41,998 nt of DNA from a virus. Where the stretch lies: IMG/VR virus record IMGVR_UViG_3300037430_000006, positions 1 through 41,998 of that record; one strand, given 5' to 3'. Position numbers and translations under genes: made by a program. A model generated the notes under the pieces. It was not told the DNA's origin. It ran no database searches and saw only the letters and a list, made by a program, of their open reading frames with translations. Position 1 is the stretch's first letter. Each line of letters opens with the position of its first letter. Of this stretch, positions 24,063 to 30,757 are shown piece after piece.

Positions 24063-24078
24063 GCGTAAACGCTAGACG
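24063..24078. promoter_or_regulatory. Candidate operator O1 in switch region
   Basis: GCGTAAACGCTAGACG shares 12 of 16 positions with the site at 24116-24131. Its first ten bases have GCGT and ACGC arms around AA, a near palindrome fitting a dimeric XRE regulator. It lies just upstream of the repressor start, so bound protein would block leftward transcription. Confidence 0.5.
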
Positions 24079-24110
24079 GAACGCGCTTTACAGAAAAGTG
24101 AAAAATAGTC

Positions 24111-24139
24111 TTGACGCGTTTATGCGAGACGCCTAACTT
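24111..24139 (+). promoter_or_regulatory. Candidate early promoter for the Cro-like gene
   Basis: -35 TTGACG (24111-24116), a 17-base spacer and -10 TAACTT (24134-24139); the -10 is weak (three of six). Transcription from here would begin near 24146-24147, exactly at the GTG of the Cro-like gene, which would give a leaderless message. The -35 and spacer overlap operator O2. Confidence 0.45.
24116..24131. promoter_or_regulatory. Candidate operator O2 overlapping early promoter
   Basis: GCGTTTATGCGAGACG resembles O1 at 24063-24078, in the same orientation and 53 bases away. It starts within the -35 and covers most of the spacer of the rightward promoter, so occupation would shut off the early operon. 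Confidence 0.5.
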
Positions 24140-24146
24140 CTGCGGC

Positions 24147-24347
24147 GTGAACGCCTCATTCAATCCCAAAAAGCTGACGCAGGCCCGCGGGGAGCTGTCG
24201 CTCGAAGCCATCGCCGCAGCGGCCGGTGTGTCAGCCAACACGATCCGGAACTGGGAATCCGGACAACACGAACCCAGCGCTTCGGCGCTGAAAGCCATCG
24301 TCGACCTCACGGGCAAGCCCTTCGACTTCTTCTTCCGAGCCGCGTAG
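24147..24347 (+). CDS. Cro-like XRE helix-turn-helix regulator
   Basis: 66 residues from GTG 24147. The helix-turn-helix spans most of the protein: KLTQARGELSLEAIAAAAGVSANTIRNWESGQHEPSASALKAIVDL. The first gene of the rightward early operon and divergent from the repressor, it is the expected antagonist in the lysis-lysogeny switch. The start was chosen because the promoter -10 ends only eight bases before the GTG; an upstream in-frame ATG would lie inside the promoter. Confidence 0.7.
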   Translation: MNASFNPKKLTQARGELSLEAIAAAAGVSANTIRNWESGQHEPSASALKAIVDLTGKPFDFFFRAA

Positions 24348-24349
24348 TC

Positions 24350-24778
24350 ATGGCCCCGAAGGTACGAGCGGGCGACGCGGACGCGGCAGCGAAAGGAATC
24401 CGGCGCTCGGCCGCTCGACTGGACGCGCGATCCGGCGCCGATCCTAAAGACCGGACGCCACTTTCGCCCACGATCGAGGGCGAGATCCGGCGCGCGCTGG
24501 ACCTCCTTCAAGGGACGCGGAAGGTCGAGGGCGTCGCGTGGGATCTCGGTCTCTCTCGCTCCGTCTACTACGAGCGCGTCATCGATCATCCCCTCACGCT
24601 GACCGTCGAGCAGCTGCTCACCCTCTTGGTCCTGTGCCCGGACCCGCGATTCAACGCGCGGCTTCGCCAGCACTTCGCGGCCCTCGACGCCTACCAGGCT
24701 GTCGCGGAAGCAAGGGCGGGGGAGACCTACATCCGCATCACGACCGGCCAGCGCGCTCTGTTCGGTGGCGGCCGATGA
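24350..24778 (+). CDS. Early putative DNA-binding protein
   Basis: 142 residues from ATG 24350, 2 bases after the Cro-like gene. The first 40 residues are charged and probably disordered. Residues 42-85 (EGEIRRALDLLQGTRKVEGVAWDLGLSRSVYYERVIDHP) look like a helix-turn-helix with 'AWDLGLSRSVYYERV' as turn and recognition helix. The position matches that of CII-like or other early regulators, but there is no proof of that function. Confidence 0.5.
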   Translation: MAPKVRAGDADAAAKGIRRSAARLDARSGADPKDRTPLSPTIEGEIRRALDLLQGTRKVEGVAWDLGLSRSVYYERVIDHPLTLTVEQLLTLLVLCPDPRFNARLRQHFAALDAYQAVAEARAGETYIRITTGQRALFGGGR

Positions 24779-24987
24779 CCGTCCCCGCCCTTCTGACCGA
24801 GCGCGAAGTCGCCGCCCGCCTGCGCGTCGGCAAAACCACCGTCCAGCGCTGGCGCGCGCAGGGCCTCATCCCCTTCGTGCGCATCGGCGATTGCGTCCGC
24901 TATCGCGTCGTCGACGTCGAGAACTTCGAAGCCGACCACTACCACGACGCCGCGGTCGTCTCGCTTCCGCGGAGGAGAAACGCATGA
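24775..24987 (+). CDS. Excisionase-like MerR/HTH_17 protein
   Basis: 70 residues from ATG 24775, ATGA overlap. LLTEREVAARLRVGKTTVQRWRAQGLIPFVRIGDCVRYRVVDVENF is a standard small winged helix-turn-helix of the excisionase/MerR type. In a phage with a tyrosine integrase such a protein usually directs excision by bending attachment-site DNA; a purely transcriptional role is the alternative. It is on the opposite strand from int and would be made early in lytic growth. Confidence 0.65.
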   Translation: MTVPALLTEREVAARLRVGKTTVQRWRAQGLIPFVRIGDCVRYRVVDVENFEADHYHDAAVVSLPRRRNA

Positions 24988-25391
24988 CCGCATTGATAGC
25001 GATCATCTTCGGCGTGGCGATCGCCATGCTGTCGTTGGCGCACAACATCATCTCCACGCGCACGCTCGGCCGCCGCATCGACGGACTCTCGGGGCTCCTG
25101 ACCGAGCGCCTGAAGGGCGAGCTCGACGCGCGCCGAGTCCTCGAAGACACGCTGACGAAGGAGATCCGCGCGCTCGACAAGCGGATGATCGTCTGCTCCT
25201 GGTGCCTCGCGATCGTCCACAACGCCAACGCCGAGAACGGCCCGAAGATGCTGGAGCGCACGGGCAACGACGGCGAGACGATCCGGATCATCGGCTGCCA
25301 TCACTGCATCCCCAAGCTCAAGCAGATGGGATTTCAGTACGCGAAGGCGCCGCTCGGTGAGATCGCCGCGGTGGAAGAGGCCGCGTCATGA
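24984..25391 (+). CDS. Membrane-anchored zinc-binding-like protein
   Basis: 135 residues from ATG 24984, ATGA overlap. One N-terminal membrane segment (LIAIIFGVAIAMLSLAHNII), a coiled-coil helix (LTERLKGELDARRVLEDTLTKEIRALDK), then paired CSWC (about 72-75) and CHHC (about 103-106) motifs that would bind zinc on the cytoplasmic side. No known family. It could tether a cytoplasmic activity to the membrane early in infection. Confidence 0.55.
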   Translation: MTALIAIIFGVAIAMLSLAHNIISTRTLGRRIDGLSGLLTERLKGELDARRVLEDTLTKEIRALDKRMIVCSWCLAIVHNANAENGPKMLERTGNDGETIRIIGCHHCIPKLKQMGFQYAKAPLGEIAAVEEAAS

Positions 25392-25646
25392 CGATCACGT
25401 ATCGAGTCGACGAAGTCCCGCATCTCCACGCGCGACCTCCCTCCTTGCACGGCTCCCGATTTCGGCAAGGCGACGCGATCGCCCGACGTCCGCGACGTTG
25501 TGGACTCGCAACGAACGGAGCGCCATCAGGCGACCGACGTTCCGGTCGAGTGGGCTGCGCCTCGGTCTCGTCGCTGGGAGAGCGCCGCCGCGTACGCGAT
25601 CGCGGCGATCGTCGGCTTCGTATTCGCCGCGTGGCTGGTGCTGTGA
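25388..25646 (+). pseudogene. Small tail-anchored membrane protein with apparent +1 frameshift
   Basis: ATG 25388 overlaps the previous stop and reads MTITYRVDEVPHLHA, then becomes Arg-rich. The next frame, from about 25432, reads DLPPCTAPDFGKATRSPDV and ends in a clear membrane segment (AAAYAIAAIVGFVFAAWLVL) with a stop at 25644; it has no ATG and no good start of its own. The joined product of about 85 residues would be a tail-anchored protein. The shift lies near CACGCGCGACC (25429-25439). The stop overlaps the next gene (GTGA), which supports the second frame. Confidence 0.5.
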
Positions 25647-25906
25647 CTTCCGCGCAGTGGCGAGCCGCTGGCGGACGGCCGCGCGTCCAGCTTGGCAGTC
25701 CGATCGTGGACGGTCCGCGTCGTTGCCGAGGGTGCGGACGGGAGTTTCAGTCGGCCAACGCGCTGCGCCAGCATGCCGAGCGGATCCACGCGGAGCCGGT
25801 CAGGGGCGTGGGGGTCCTCTCGGATATCAGCCTCGAAGGCGGGCTCGCGCTTCCCGTCATCGCCGCGGCGATCGGCGCGACGACGCGACTGCGGCGCCGC
25901 CGATGA
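25643..25906 (+). CDS. Small protein with a classical C2H2 zinc finger
   Basis: 87 residues from GTG 25643, GTGA overlap with the preceding stop. Residues 28-49, CRGCGREFQSANALRQHAER followed by IH, give C-x2-C-x12-H-x4-H with the usual Phe35 and Leu41, a textbook C2H2 finger. The N-terminus is basic (AAGGRPRVQ), and the C-terminus is a hydrophobic helix plus RLRRRR. C2H2 fingers are rare in bacteria outside the Ros/MucR type. DNA binding or a protein contact is likely; targets unknown. Confidence 0.65.
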   Translation: MTSAQWRAAGGRPRVQLGSPIVDGPRRCRGCGREFQSANALRQHAERIHAEPVRGVGVLSDISLEGGLALPVIAAAIGATTRLRRRR

Positions 25907-26154
25907 TCGATCCGGCGGCCGTTGAACGCCGGGCCCGGGAGCGCACCGCGGCCGAGAAAGCGTGGGACGACTTTCAGCGGTTGTCGTATCGCTGCGTCAA
26001 TCTCGCGACGCGTGCGACGGAGGCCGAGAAGCGAGCCGACGGCGCCGAACGTTACGCCGACGTGATCGAACGCACGTGCGATCGGCTGATCGCCGAGAAC
26101 CGTGACCTGCGCACAAAGCTCGCCGCGATCGAGCGGCAGAGGAGGACCGCTTGA
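25903..26154 (+). CDS. Small coiled-coil protein
   Basis: 83 residues from ATG 25903, ATGA overlap. Almost entirely charged helix: VERRARERTAAEKAWDDFQR, then RATEAEKRADGAERYADVIERTCDRLIAENRDLRTKLAAIERQ with heptad spacing of Ala/Leu/Ile. Such small early coiled coils are common in phages and often bind host proteins, but no specific role can be assigned. Confidence 0.5.
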   Translation: MIDPAAVERRARERTAAEKAWDDFQRLSYRCVNLATRATEAEKRADGAERYADVIERTCDRLIAENRDLRTKLAAIERQRRTA

Positions 26155-26357
26155 CCCCGACCGAAATGATCCTGCGCTATTTCCAATACGGCCATCTCCC
26201 GGTCGCTCTCGCGGAAGCCTCGAAGCCGTTCTGCCAGCTGGCCGAGACGATCGCCAGCGGCCCGACGTCTGGTCCGGAGACGACGACCGCGCTGCGGAAG
26301 CTGCTCGAAGCGAAGGACTGCTACGTCCGAGCCGTTCTGCACGAGCGGCAGGCCTGA
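26151..26357 (+). CDS. Conserved small phage protein (LRKLLEAKD family)
   Basis: 68 residues from TTG 26151, with GAGGAGG 5 bases upstream, a strong site that justifies the rare start. The pattern ILRYFQYGHLP followed by SKPFCQLAETI and ALRKLLEAKDCYVRA is a conserved phage family that I know from many actinobacterial and proteobacterial phages. It forms a helical hairpin. I have a weak recollection that this hairpin fold groups with the Acb2/Tad1 cyclic-nucleotide sponges; I cannot verify it here, so an anti-defence role is only a hypothesis. Confidence 0.6.
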   Translation: MTPTEMILRYFQYGHLPVALAEASKPFCQLAETIASGPTSGPETTTALRKLLEAKDCYVRAVLHERQA

Positions 26358-26363
26358 CCGCCC

Positions 26364-26519
26364 ATGTGGATGGACGACAGCCGGGAGCAGCGCATCGCGG
26401 AGGACGCGTACGAGCGCGCCTGCGAGGCGAGCAAGCGCGTGGCAACGAAGCCGGCGCCGTCGCTCGCGACGCTGCTCGGCGAGTCATCGGCCATTCAACG
26501 CATTGACGAGGGGAGGTGA
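26364..26519 (+). CDS. Small hypothetical protein
   Basis: 51 residues from ATG 26364. Charged and helical (SREQRIAEDAYERACEASKRV), with a polar C-terminus. No motif. The 3' end carries GGGGAGGTGATG, so its last codons supply the ribosome-binding site and start of the following 25-residue frame. Moderately likely to be real because of fit in the operon. Confidence 0.45.
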   Translation: MWMDDSREQRIAEDAYERACEASKRVATKPAPSLATLLGESSAIQRIDEGR

Positions 26520-26596
26520 TGGTCGTGCTGATCCTGCTGCTGATGTCGGTCTGGCTGGGCGTCGTCGTCGACGACGGCGTCCCTTTCAAGCACTGA
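26519..26596 (+). CDS. Possible 25-residue membrane peptide
   Basis: ATG 26519 overlaps the preceding stop (TGATG) and has GGGGAGG about 2-3 bases before it. It encodes a hydrophobic segment (VVLILLLMSVWLGVVV) followed by DDGVPFKH and a stop, just before a terminator hairpin. It could be a regulatory or membrane-stress peptide, or simply a chance frame at the operon end. Confidence 0.35.
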   Translation: MVVLILLLMSVWLGVVVDDGVPFKH

Positions 26597-26604
26597 AACG
26601 AAAC

Positions 26605-26628
26605 GGGCCGGCGTTGACGCGCCGGCCC
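26605..26628 (+). terminator. Hairpin terminator after first early operon
   Basis: GGGCCGGCG (26605-26613) pairs perfectly with CGCCGGCCC (26620-26628), nine GC pairs around TTGACG, followed by TTAACC. It lies 8 bases after the last small frame and before the recombination operon, and is the strongest hairpin in the early half. The U run is short, so termination may be partial or subject to antitermination. Confidence 0.65.
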
Positions 26629-26671
26629 TTAACCCGAACAGAAGCCCTTTTCCCGGCACGGAGGATAACCC

Positions 26672-27589
26672 ATGGGAGAACCTGTTGTGAACATTGACGA
26701 CGACGCTATCGATGTGGACACCGAAGCATTGACGCCTGCCGCGTGGTCCACGCGCGACGTCGATCCGATGAAAGAACTGGCCCGCTTCGAAGCGGCGGCC
26801 GAGCTGCAGCGCCGCCTGATCCCAGCCTCGATCAAGTGCACCAAGCCGCAGGACTGGGTCGACATGGGCGGCAAGGCGTACCTCCAGGCCACCGGCGTCG
26901 AGCGTATCGCGCCGCTCTGGGGGCTCGTCTTCGGCCAGCCAGAGGTCGAGAAGATCGACCAGGGCGGAGGCGAGTACTACTTCGTGGCCCGCGGCTTCGC
27001 GGCGTCGCGTCGCACCGGCTGCTTCTACAAGAGCGTCGAAGGCGGCCGCTCGTCGGACGATCCCTTCTTCGTTCGCTTCGATGAGGACAAGCCCGAGTTA
27101 GAAACATGGAAGGGCATGTCCGCCGACGACAAGCGGGATTGGAAGCGCACGCACCGCATTCCGCCGGACGAGCTCGACGTGCGCAAGGCCGCGATCACCA
27201 ACTGGCAGTGCCGTGCGGCCTCGATGCTGACGGGTCTGCGCGGTCTCACGCCGGCGGATCTTGCCGCGGCGGGCCTCGCCGGCGTCAAGAAGGTCGACTT
27301 TGCCGGCGGCACGAAGGGCGGGGCGACGTCGGCGGATCTCGGACAGGCGAAGGCGGAGTTCTGGAACGACATCCTGAAGCGCACCGGCGGAGATCTCGAA
27401 GCCAGCCGGAAGCTCATCAAGGAATGCACGTCGTTCAAGAAAGACGACGGAACGATGTTCGATGGCTACTCCAGCCATGACGGCATCAAGTCGGCCGGGA
27501 TGCTGGGGAACGCGAAGAAGAAGCTCGCGGCGCACCCCGTCTTTGGTGACGCGAAGATGGCGGCAGGGGAAGGGAAGGCGGGCGCATGA
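26672..27589 (+). CDS. Putative single-strand annealing or DNA-binding protein
   Basis: 305 residues from ATG 26672, with GGAGG 7 bases upstream. It has an acidic N-terminus, a central domain (GGKAYLQATGVERIAPLWGL, then YYFVARGFAASRRTG) and DVRKAAITNWQCRAASMLTGLRGL. The end is KKKLAAHP. Phage proteins of this pattern occur next to RecB/Cas4-like nucleases and are thought to be recombination or annealing proteins. Here the nuclease follows at 28954 in the same operon, supporting a recombination pair. I cannot confirm a Rad52- or RecT-type fold by reading. Confidence 0.4.
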   Translation: MGEPVVNIDDDAIDVDTEALTPAAWSTRDVDPMKELARFEAAAELQRRLIPASIKCTKPQDWVDMGGKAYLQATGVERIAPLWGLVFGQPEVEKIDQGGGEYYFVARGFAASRRTGCFYKSVEGGRSSDDPFFVRFDEDKPELETWKGMSADDKRDWKRTHRIPPDELDVRKAAITNWQCRAASMLTGLRGLTPADLAAAGLAGVKKVDFAGGTKGGATSADLGQAKAEFWNDILKRTGGDLEASRKLIKECTSFKKDDGTMFDGYSSHDGIKSAGMLGNAKKKLAAHPVFGDAKMAAGEGKAGA

Positions 27590-28317
27590 GCGAAGCCGCC
27601 ATCGCCGTCGTTCCCACCGATCAACTCGCGCGCGTCGACACGCTCGGCGCCATCACCAAGATCGAGAACGCCGACGCCGAGACCCTGGCCGTCGACGGGC
27701 TCGCCTTCGTCCAGTCGATCGGGCGCAATCTCGAACGGGCCCGAAAGGAGCTGGTCGACCCGCTCAACAAGAAGGTCCGGGACGTCAACGACGGGTTCCG
27801 GCCACTCATCGACCGGACCACCAAGGCCGAAGACGCCATCAAGAAGGCGCTGATCGATTGGCGCCGGCGTGAGCGCGATCGCATCGCCGCGGAGCAGCTC
27901 CGGGTGCAGCGCGAGAACGAGGAGCGCGAGCGCGCCGCGGCGGAGAAGATCGCGAAGGATGCGGCCGCCGTGGTCGAGACGACCGTCGACAAGGCGAAGG
28001 CCGCCGGCTTCACCGAGGACGAGGCGGACGAGCTCGCCGCGATGGAAGCCGCCGACGTCGTCGCGGCGGCCCCGGCGCCGCTTCGAGAGGTCGCGCCGGC
28101 GCCGATCGCCAACACCACCAAGGCGACGCTCGGGAAGGCCGTGGGCCGGATGGTGTGGAAGTTCCGCATCACGAACCCGCTGCTCGTGCCGCGGGCTTAC
28201 TGCTCGGTCGACGAGACCGCGATCCGGCGCGCCGTGGCCGCTGGCATCCGGAATCCCGACATGCCCGGCGTCGATATCTACGAAGAGGAGCAGATCGCGG
28301 GACGGAGCGCGTCATGA
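27586..28317 (+). CDS. Phage coiled-coil protein of recombination operon
   Basis: 243 residues from ATG 27586, ATGA overlap. Residues 45-150 are a long charged coiled coil (LERARKELVDPLNKKVRDVN .. RERDRIAAEQLRVQRENEER). The C-terminal domain has the pattern WKFRITNPLLVPRAYCSVDETAIRRAV, then PGVDIYEEE, shared by many phage proteins encoded near annealing proteins and exonucleases. Its exact function is unknown to me; an accessory to recombination is likely from position. Confidence 0.55.
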   Translation: MSEAAIAVVPTDQLARVDTLGAITKIENADAETLAVDGLAFVQSIGRNLERARKELVDPLNKKVRDVNDGFRPLIDRTTKAEDAIKKALIDWRRRERDRIAAEQLRVQRENEERERAAAEKIAKDAAAVVETTVDKAKAAGFTEDEADELAAMEAADVVAAAPAPLREVAPAPIANTTKATLGKAVGRMVWKFRITNPLLVPRAYCSVDETAIRRAVAAGIRNPDMPGVDIYEEEQIAGRSAS

Positions 28318-28703
28318 TCGATCTCAAGATCCCCGACGAGATCATGCAGAAAGCCGTCACCGATGCCGTCACGAAGGGCATCGAGAAGGGCGTCGCTGAT
28401 TGGGAGGTAGCCCGTGCTGTCGCTGAGGCGGCGCGCGATGCCGTCAACGCTTCCGGCCTCATCGCGGCGGTATCCAAGGGCGTCAAGGACGCCGCCACGA
28501 TCAAGGCCGAAGAGATCACGACCGAGGTCGTCGCGTCGCTCGGACCTGCGATCGCTGCGGCCATGCGATCGGTGCTCGTCGGGGCTTTGGCGGATTTCGT
28601 GCTCGCGGCGACCGAGCCAGCGACATACGGACACGACAAGCAGTCCAAGCGCGTCGCGCTCCTCAAAGAATGGGGCGAGACCGGGGCGAGGAGGGCGTCG
28701 TGA
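28314..28703 (+). CDS. Helical hypothetical protein
   Basis: 129 residues from ATG 28314, ATGA overlap. Alanine-rich helices with no charged coiled-coil heptads (VARAVAEAARDAVNASGLIAAV, MRSVLVGALADFVLAATEPA). No motif or membrane segment is clear. Lies between the coiled-coil protein and the nuclease in one operon. No function assigned. Confidence 0.5.
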   Translation: MIDLKIPDEIMQKAVTDAVTKGIEKGVADWEVARAVAEAARDAVNASGLIAAVSKGVKDAATIKAEEITTEVVASLGPAIAAAMRSVLVGALADFVLAATEPATYGHDKQSKRVALLKEWGETGARRAS

Positions 28704-28957
28704 TGAGGCCCGAGGACGACCCGCGTTTCGAGCAGAGTCCAGACTCGGCCGACAGTCTCGGGTCCGTCGATGCCGACGTGAACAGCGTCCCGGCCTACAT
28801 CGCCGCCGCCTACGAGACAACCCTTGAGGGTGCGCGCAAGGCGTGCGTCGATCATCACGCGATCCTGAGCGATGGGATGCGGCTTGGCAGCATGGCGTTC
28901 TACGTCGGCGACAAGATCGCGGCCGCCGCACACCTCACTGCGCGGGAGGACTCATGA
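28703..28957 (+). CDS. Small acidic hypothetical protein
   Basis: 84 residues from ATG 28703, TGATG overlap. The first 35 residues are acidic and polar (DDPRFEQSPDSADSLGSVDAD), followed by a helix (IAAAYETTLEGARKACVDHH). A GTG one codon upstream is also in frame. No family recognised. It overlaps the nuclease gene by four bases. Confidence 0.5.
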   Translation: MRPEDDPRFEQSPDSADSLGSVDADVNSVPAYIAAAYETTLEGARKACVDHHAILSDGMRLGSMAFYVGDKIAAAAHLTAREDS

Positions 28958-29979
28958 GCGCCCCCGCACCCAACACCACCATCGACCCGATCTCCGCGCT
29001 CGTCTCCGCCTGGGAAGGGGAGCTGCGCTCCAAGGACCACACCGGCAACGCGGCCGCGCGCGATCGCGTCTGGGCCTCCGGCTTCCGTTCCTGCACCCGC
29101 GCGATGGCGCTCGATCTCCTGCACCCGGAAGATCGCGGCAAGATCGAAGCCGACGCGCTCGAGCGGATGCGCCGTGGCAACGAGCGGGAGGCCTCGATCG
29201 TCGCGCGGCTGATGCAGATCGGCCCGCGCTGCACCCCGCCGTTCGAAGTGATCGAGCAGCAAACCCGCTTCGAGATCTCGGACCGGGACGGCACCGTCCT
29301 GATCTCCGGGAAGTTCGACGGCCGCCTCAAGTTCGGGCCGAAGATGAAGCCGCCGTTCGAGGTCAAATCCGGTGAGACGTTCAAGCGCGCGACCTGCCTC
29401 GAGGATCTCGACCACTCCCCGTGGACGCGGCACGCGCTCGACCAACTGCTTGCCTACCTCCTGAGCCAAGGAGAGCCCTGGGGCTTCTTCATCATCGACC
29501 GCCCGGGCGTCCCGCTCTTCCTCCGCGTCAACCTCGAGGACCACCTCGCGCGCGCGGAGCACGCCTTGCAGAAAGCACGCACGGCCGTCGATGCGCGCTT
29601 CGGGCGGGTCGCGATGCCGCCCTTCACGCAGGACCGGGCGGAGTGCCGCCGGTGCGACCACTTCAAGAAATCGTGCGCGCCGCCGTCGGACTACGGCGCC
29701 GGCGTCCAGGTGATCACGGATCCGCACCTGATCACGCTCGCGGAGATCCGGGAGGCCAACCGGGCCGCTGGCAAGGAATACGAGCGTGCCGACAAGGAGA
29801 TCAAGGCGGCGCTGCGGGGCGTGGAGAGCGCCCTGCTCGGGGACTTCATCGCGCGCGGGACGTGGCAGAAGGGAACGAAGACCAACGTCCCCGACGACAT
29901 CAAGGCGCAGTACTCGACGGTCGACCCCAAGGCGAAGTTCATCCTGAAGATCGATCGGCTCGAAGACGCGACCGCATGA
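28954..29979 (+). CDS. Cas4/RecB-like PD-(D/E)XK exonuclease with Fe-S cysteines
   Basis: 341 residues from ATG 28954. Catalytic motifs: Asp122 in SGKFDGRL and Glu136-x-Lys138 in FEVKSG. Four cysteines are placed as in Cas4/AddB-type 4Fe-4S nucleases: Cys47 near the N-terminus and Cys231, Cys234 and Cys241 (CRRCDHFKKSC) near the end of the nuclease domain. Known family members digest DNA ends 5' to 3'. With the presumed annealing protein (26672) it would form the phage recombination pair. The C-terminal 85 residues are helical. Confidence 0.75.
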   Translation: MSAPAPNTTIDPISALVSAWEGELRSKDHTGNAAARDRVWASGFRSCTRAMALDLLHPEDRGKIEADALERMRRGNEREASIVARLMQIGPRCTPPFEVIEQQTRFEISDRDGTVLISGKFDGRLKFGPKMKPPFEVKSGETFKRATCLEDLDHSPWTRHALDQLLAYLLSQGEPWGFFIIDRPGVPLFLRVNLEDHLARAEHALQKARTAVDARFGRVAMPPFTQDRAECRRCDHFKKSCAPPSDYGAGVQVITDPHLITLAEIREANRAAGKEYERADKEIKAALRGVESALLGDFIARGTWQKGTKTNVPDDIKAQYSTVDPKAKFILKIDRLEDATA

Positions 29980-30173
29980 GCCGCCGCGACAAGACCGACC
30001 GCTGCGATGCCTGCCATGAACGCGTCCGACACATCCGCACGGTCACGACCAAAGAGTTCGATCAGACCAAGGCGGTGTGGCTTCCCTACGACGTCGGCGC
30101 GCGCGGCGAGCTGCTCACCGTCAACGGGAATCCAGTCGCCCACAAGTGCAGCAAGAAGGAGCAGGCATCATGA
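29976..30173 (+). CDS. Small zinc-binding-like protein
   Basis: 65 residues from ATG 29976, ATGA overlaps at both ends. CDACHERVRH (residues 9-18) with a later HKC suggests a zinc site. The middle (VTTKEFDQTKAVWLPYDVGARGELLTV) is beta-like. It sits between the exonuclease and the DEDD exonuclease; role unknown. Confidence 0.5.
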   Translation: MSRRDKTDRCDACHERVRHIRTVTTKEFDQTKAVWLPYDVGARGELLTVNGNPVAHKCSKKEQAS

Positions 30174-30757
30174 GCAACACCATCGACCACATCGTCGTCG
30201 ACGTCGAGATCCAGAATCCCGTCGAGAGCCTTCCCGGGCGCTGGAATGACACCGACAAGATGGGTGTCGCGGTCGCCGTCGTCTACGAATTCAAGTCCGA
30301 CCGTTACCACGTCTATCTCGAGGGCGACGTGGCCGAGCTGCGGGAGCGGATCCTGCGCGCGGACCGCGTCTCCGGCTTCAACATCTACCGGTTCGATTTC
30401 CCGGTGATCTTCGGCCTCCACGGCCGCGAGCGGAAAGTCGAGCTGCTCCCGAAGACGAACGACATCCTCCGGCGGATCCAGTCGGCGCTCGGCGTCGACG
30501 AGGACCGCGGCCCGTTCCATCTGATGAAGGGCTGGACCCTCGACGCTTGCTGCAAGGGCACCTTCGGCGCCGGCAAGAGCGCGAACGGAATCGAGGCGCC
30601 GAAGTGGTACCAGGCCGGCCAGATCTCCAAGGTCATCAGCTATTGCCTCGACGACGTGAGGCTCGAGCGCGACCTGGTCGCCTTCGTCGATCGAGAGGGC
30701 CACGTGAAGCACGAGAGCGGGCGCGTGCTGGGGCTCGCGACGGCGGTCGGGCGATGA
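30170..30757 (+). CDS. DnaQ-like DEDD 3'-5' exonuclease (RNase H fold)
   Basis: 195 residues from ATG 30170. The DEDDy pattern is visible: Asp11 and Glu13 in VVDVEIQ, Asn71 and Asp76 in GFNIYRFDFPV, and Tyr158 with Asp162 in YCLDDVRLERDLV. The protein is about the size of the YprB-type ribonuclease H-like domain without a polymerase. No DNA polymerase is seen in the window, so it may trim recombination or replication intermediates rather than proofread. Confidence 0.7.
   Translation: MSNTIDHIVVDVEIQNPVESLPGRWNDTDKMGVAVAVVYEFKSDRYHVYLEGDVAELRERILRADRVSGFNIYRFDFPVIFGLHGRERKVELLPKTNDILRRIQSALGVDEDRGPFHLMKGWTLDACCKGTFGAGKSANGIEAPKWYQAGQISKVISYCLDDVRLERDLVAFVDREGHVKHESGRVLGLATAVGR

Noticed and set aside
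26614-26642. TTGACG in the loop of the 26605 hairpin as a promoter -35
   Set aside because: At 17 bases distance only AACAGA is present, not an acceptable -10, and the stem is better explained as a terminator.
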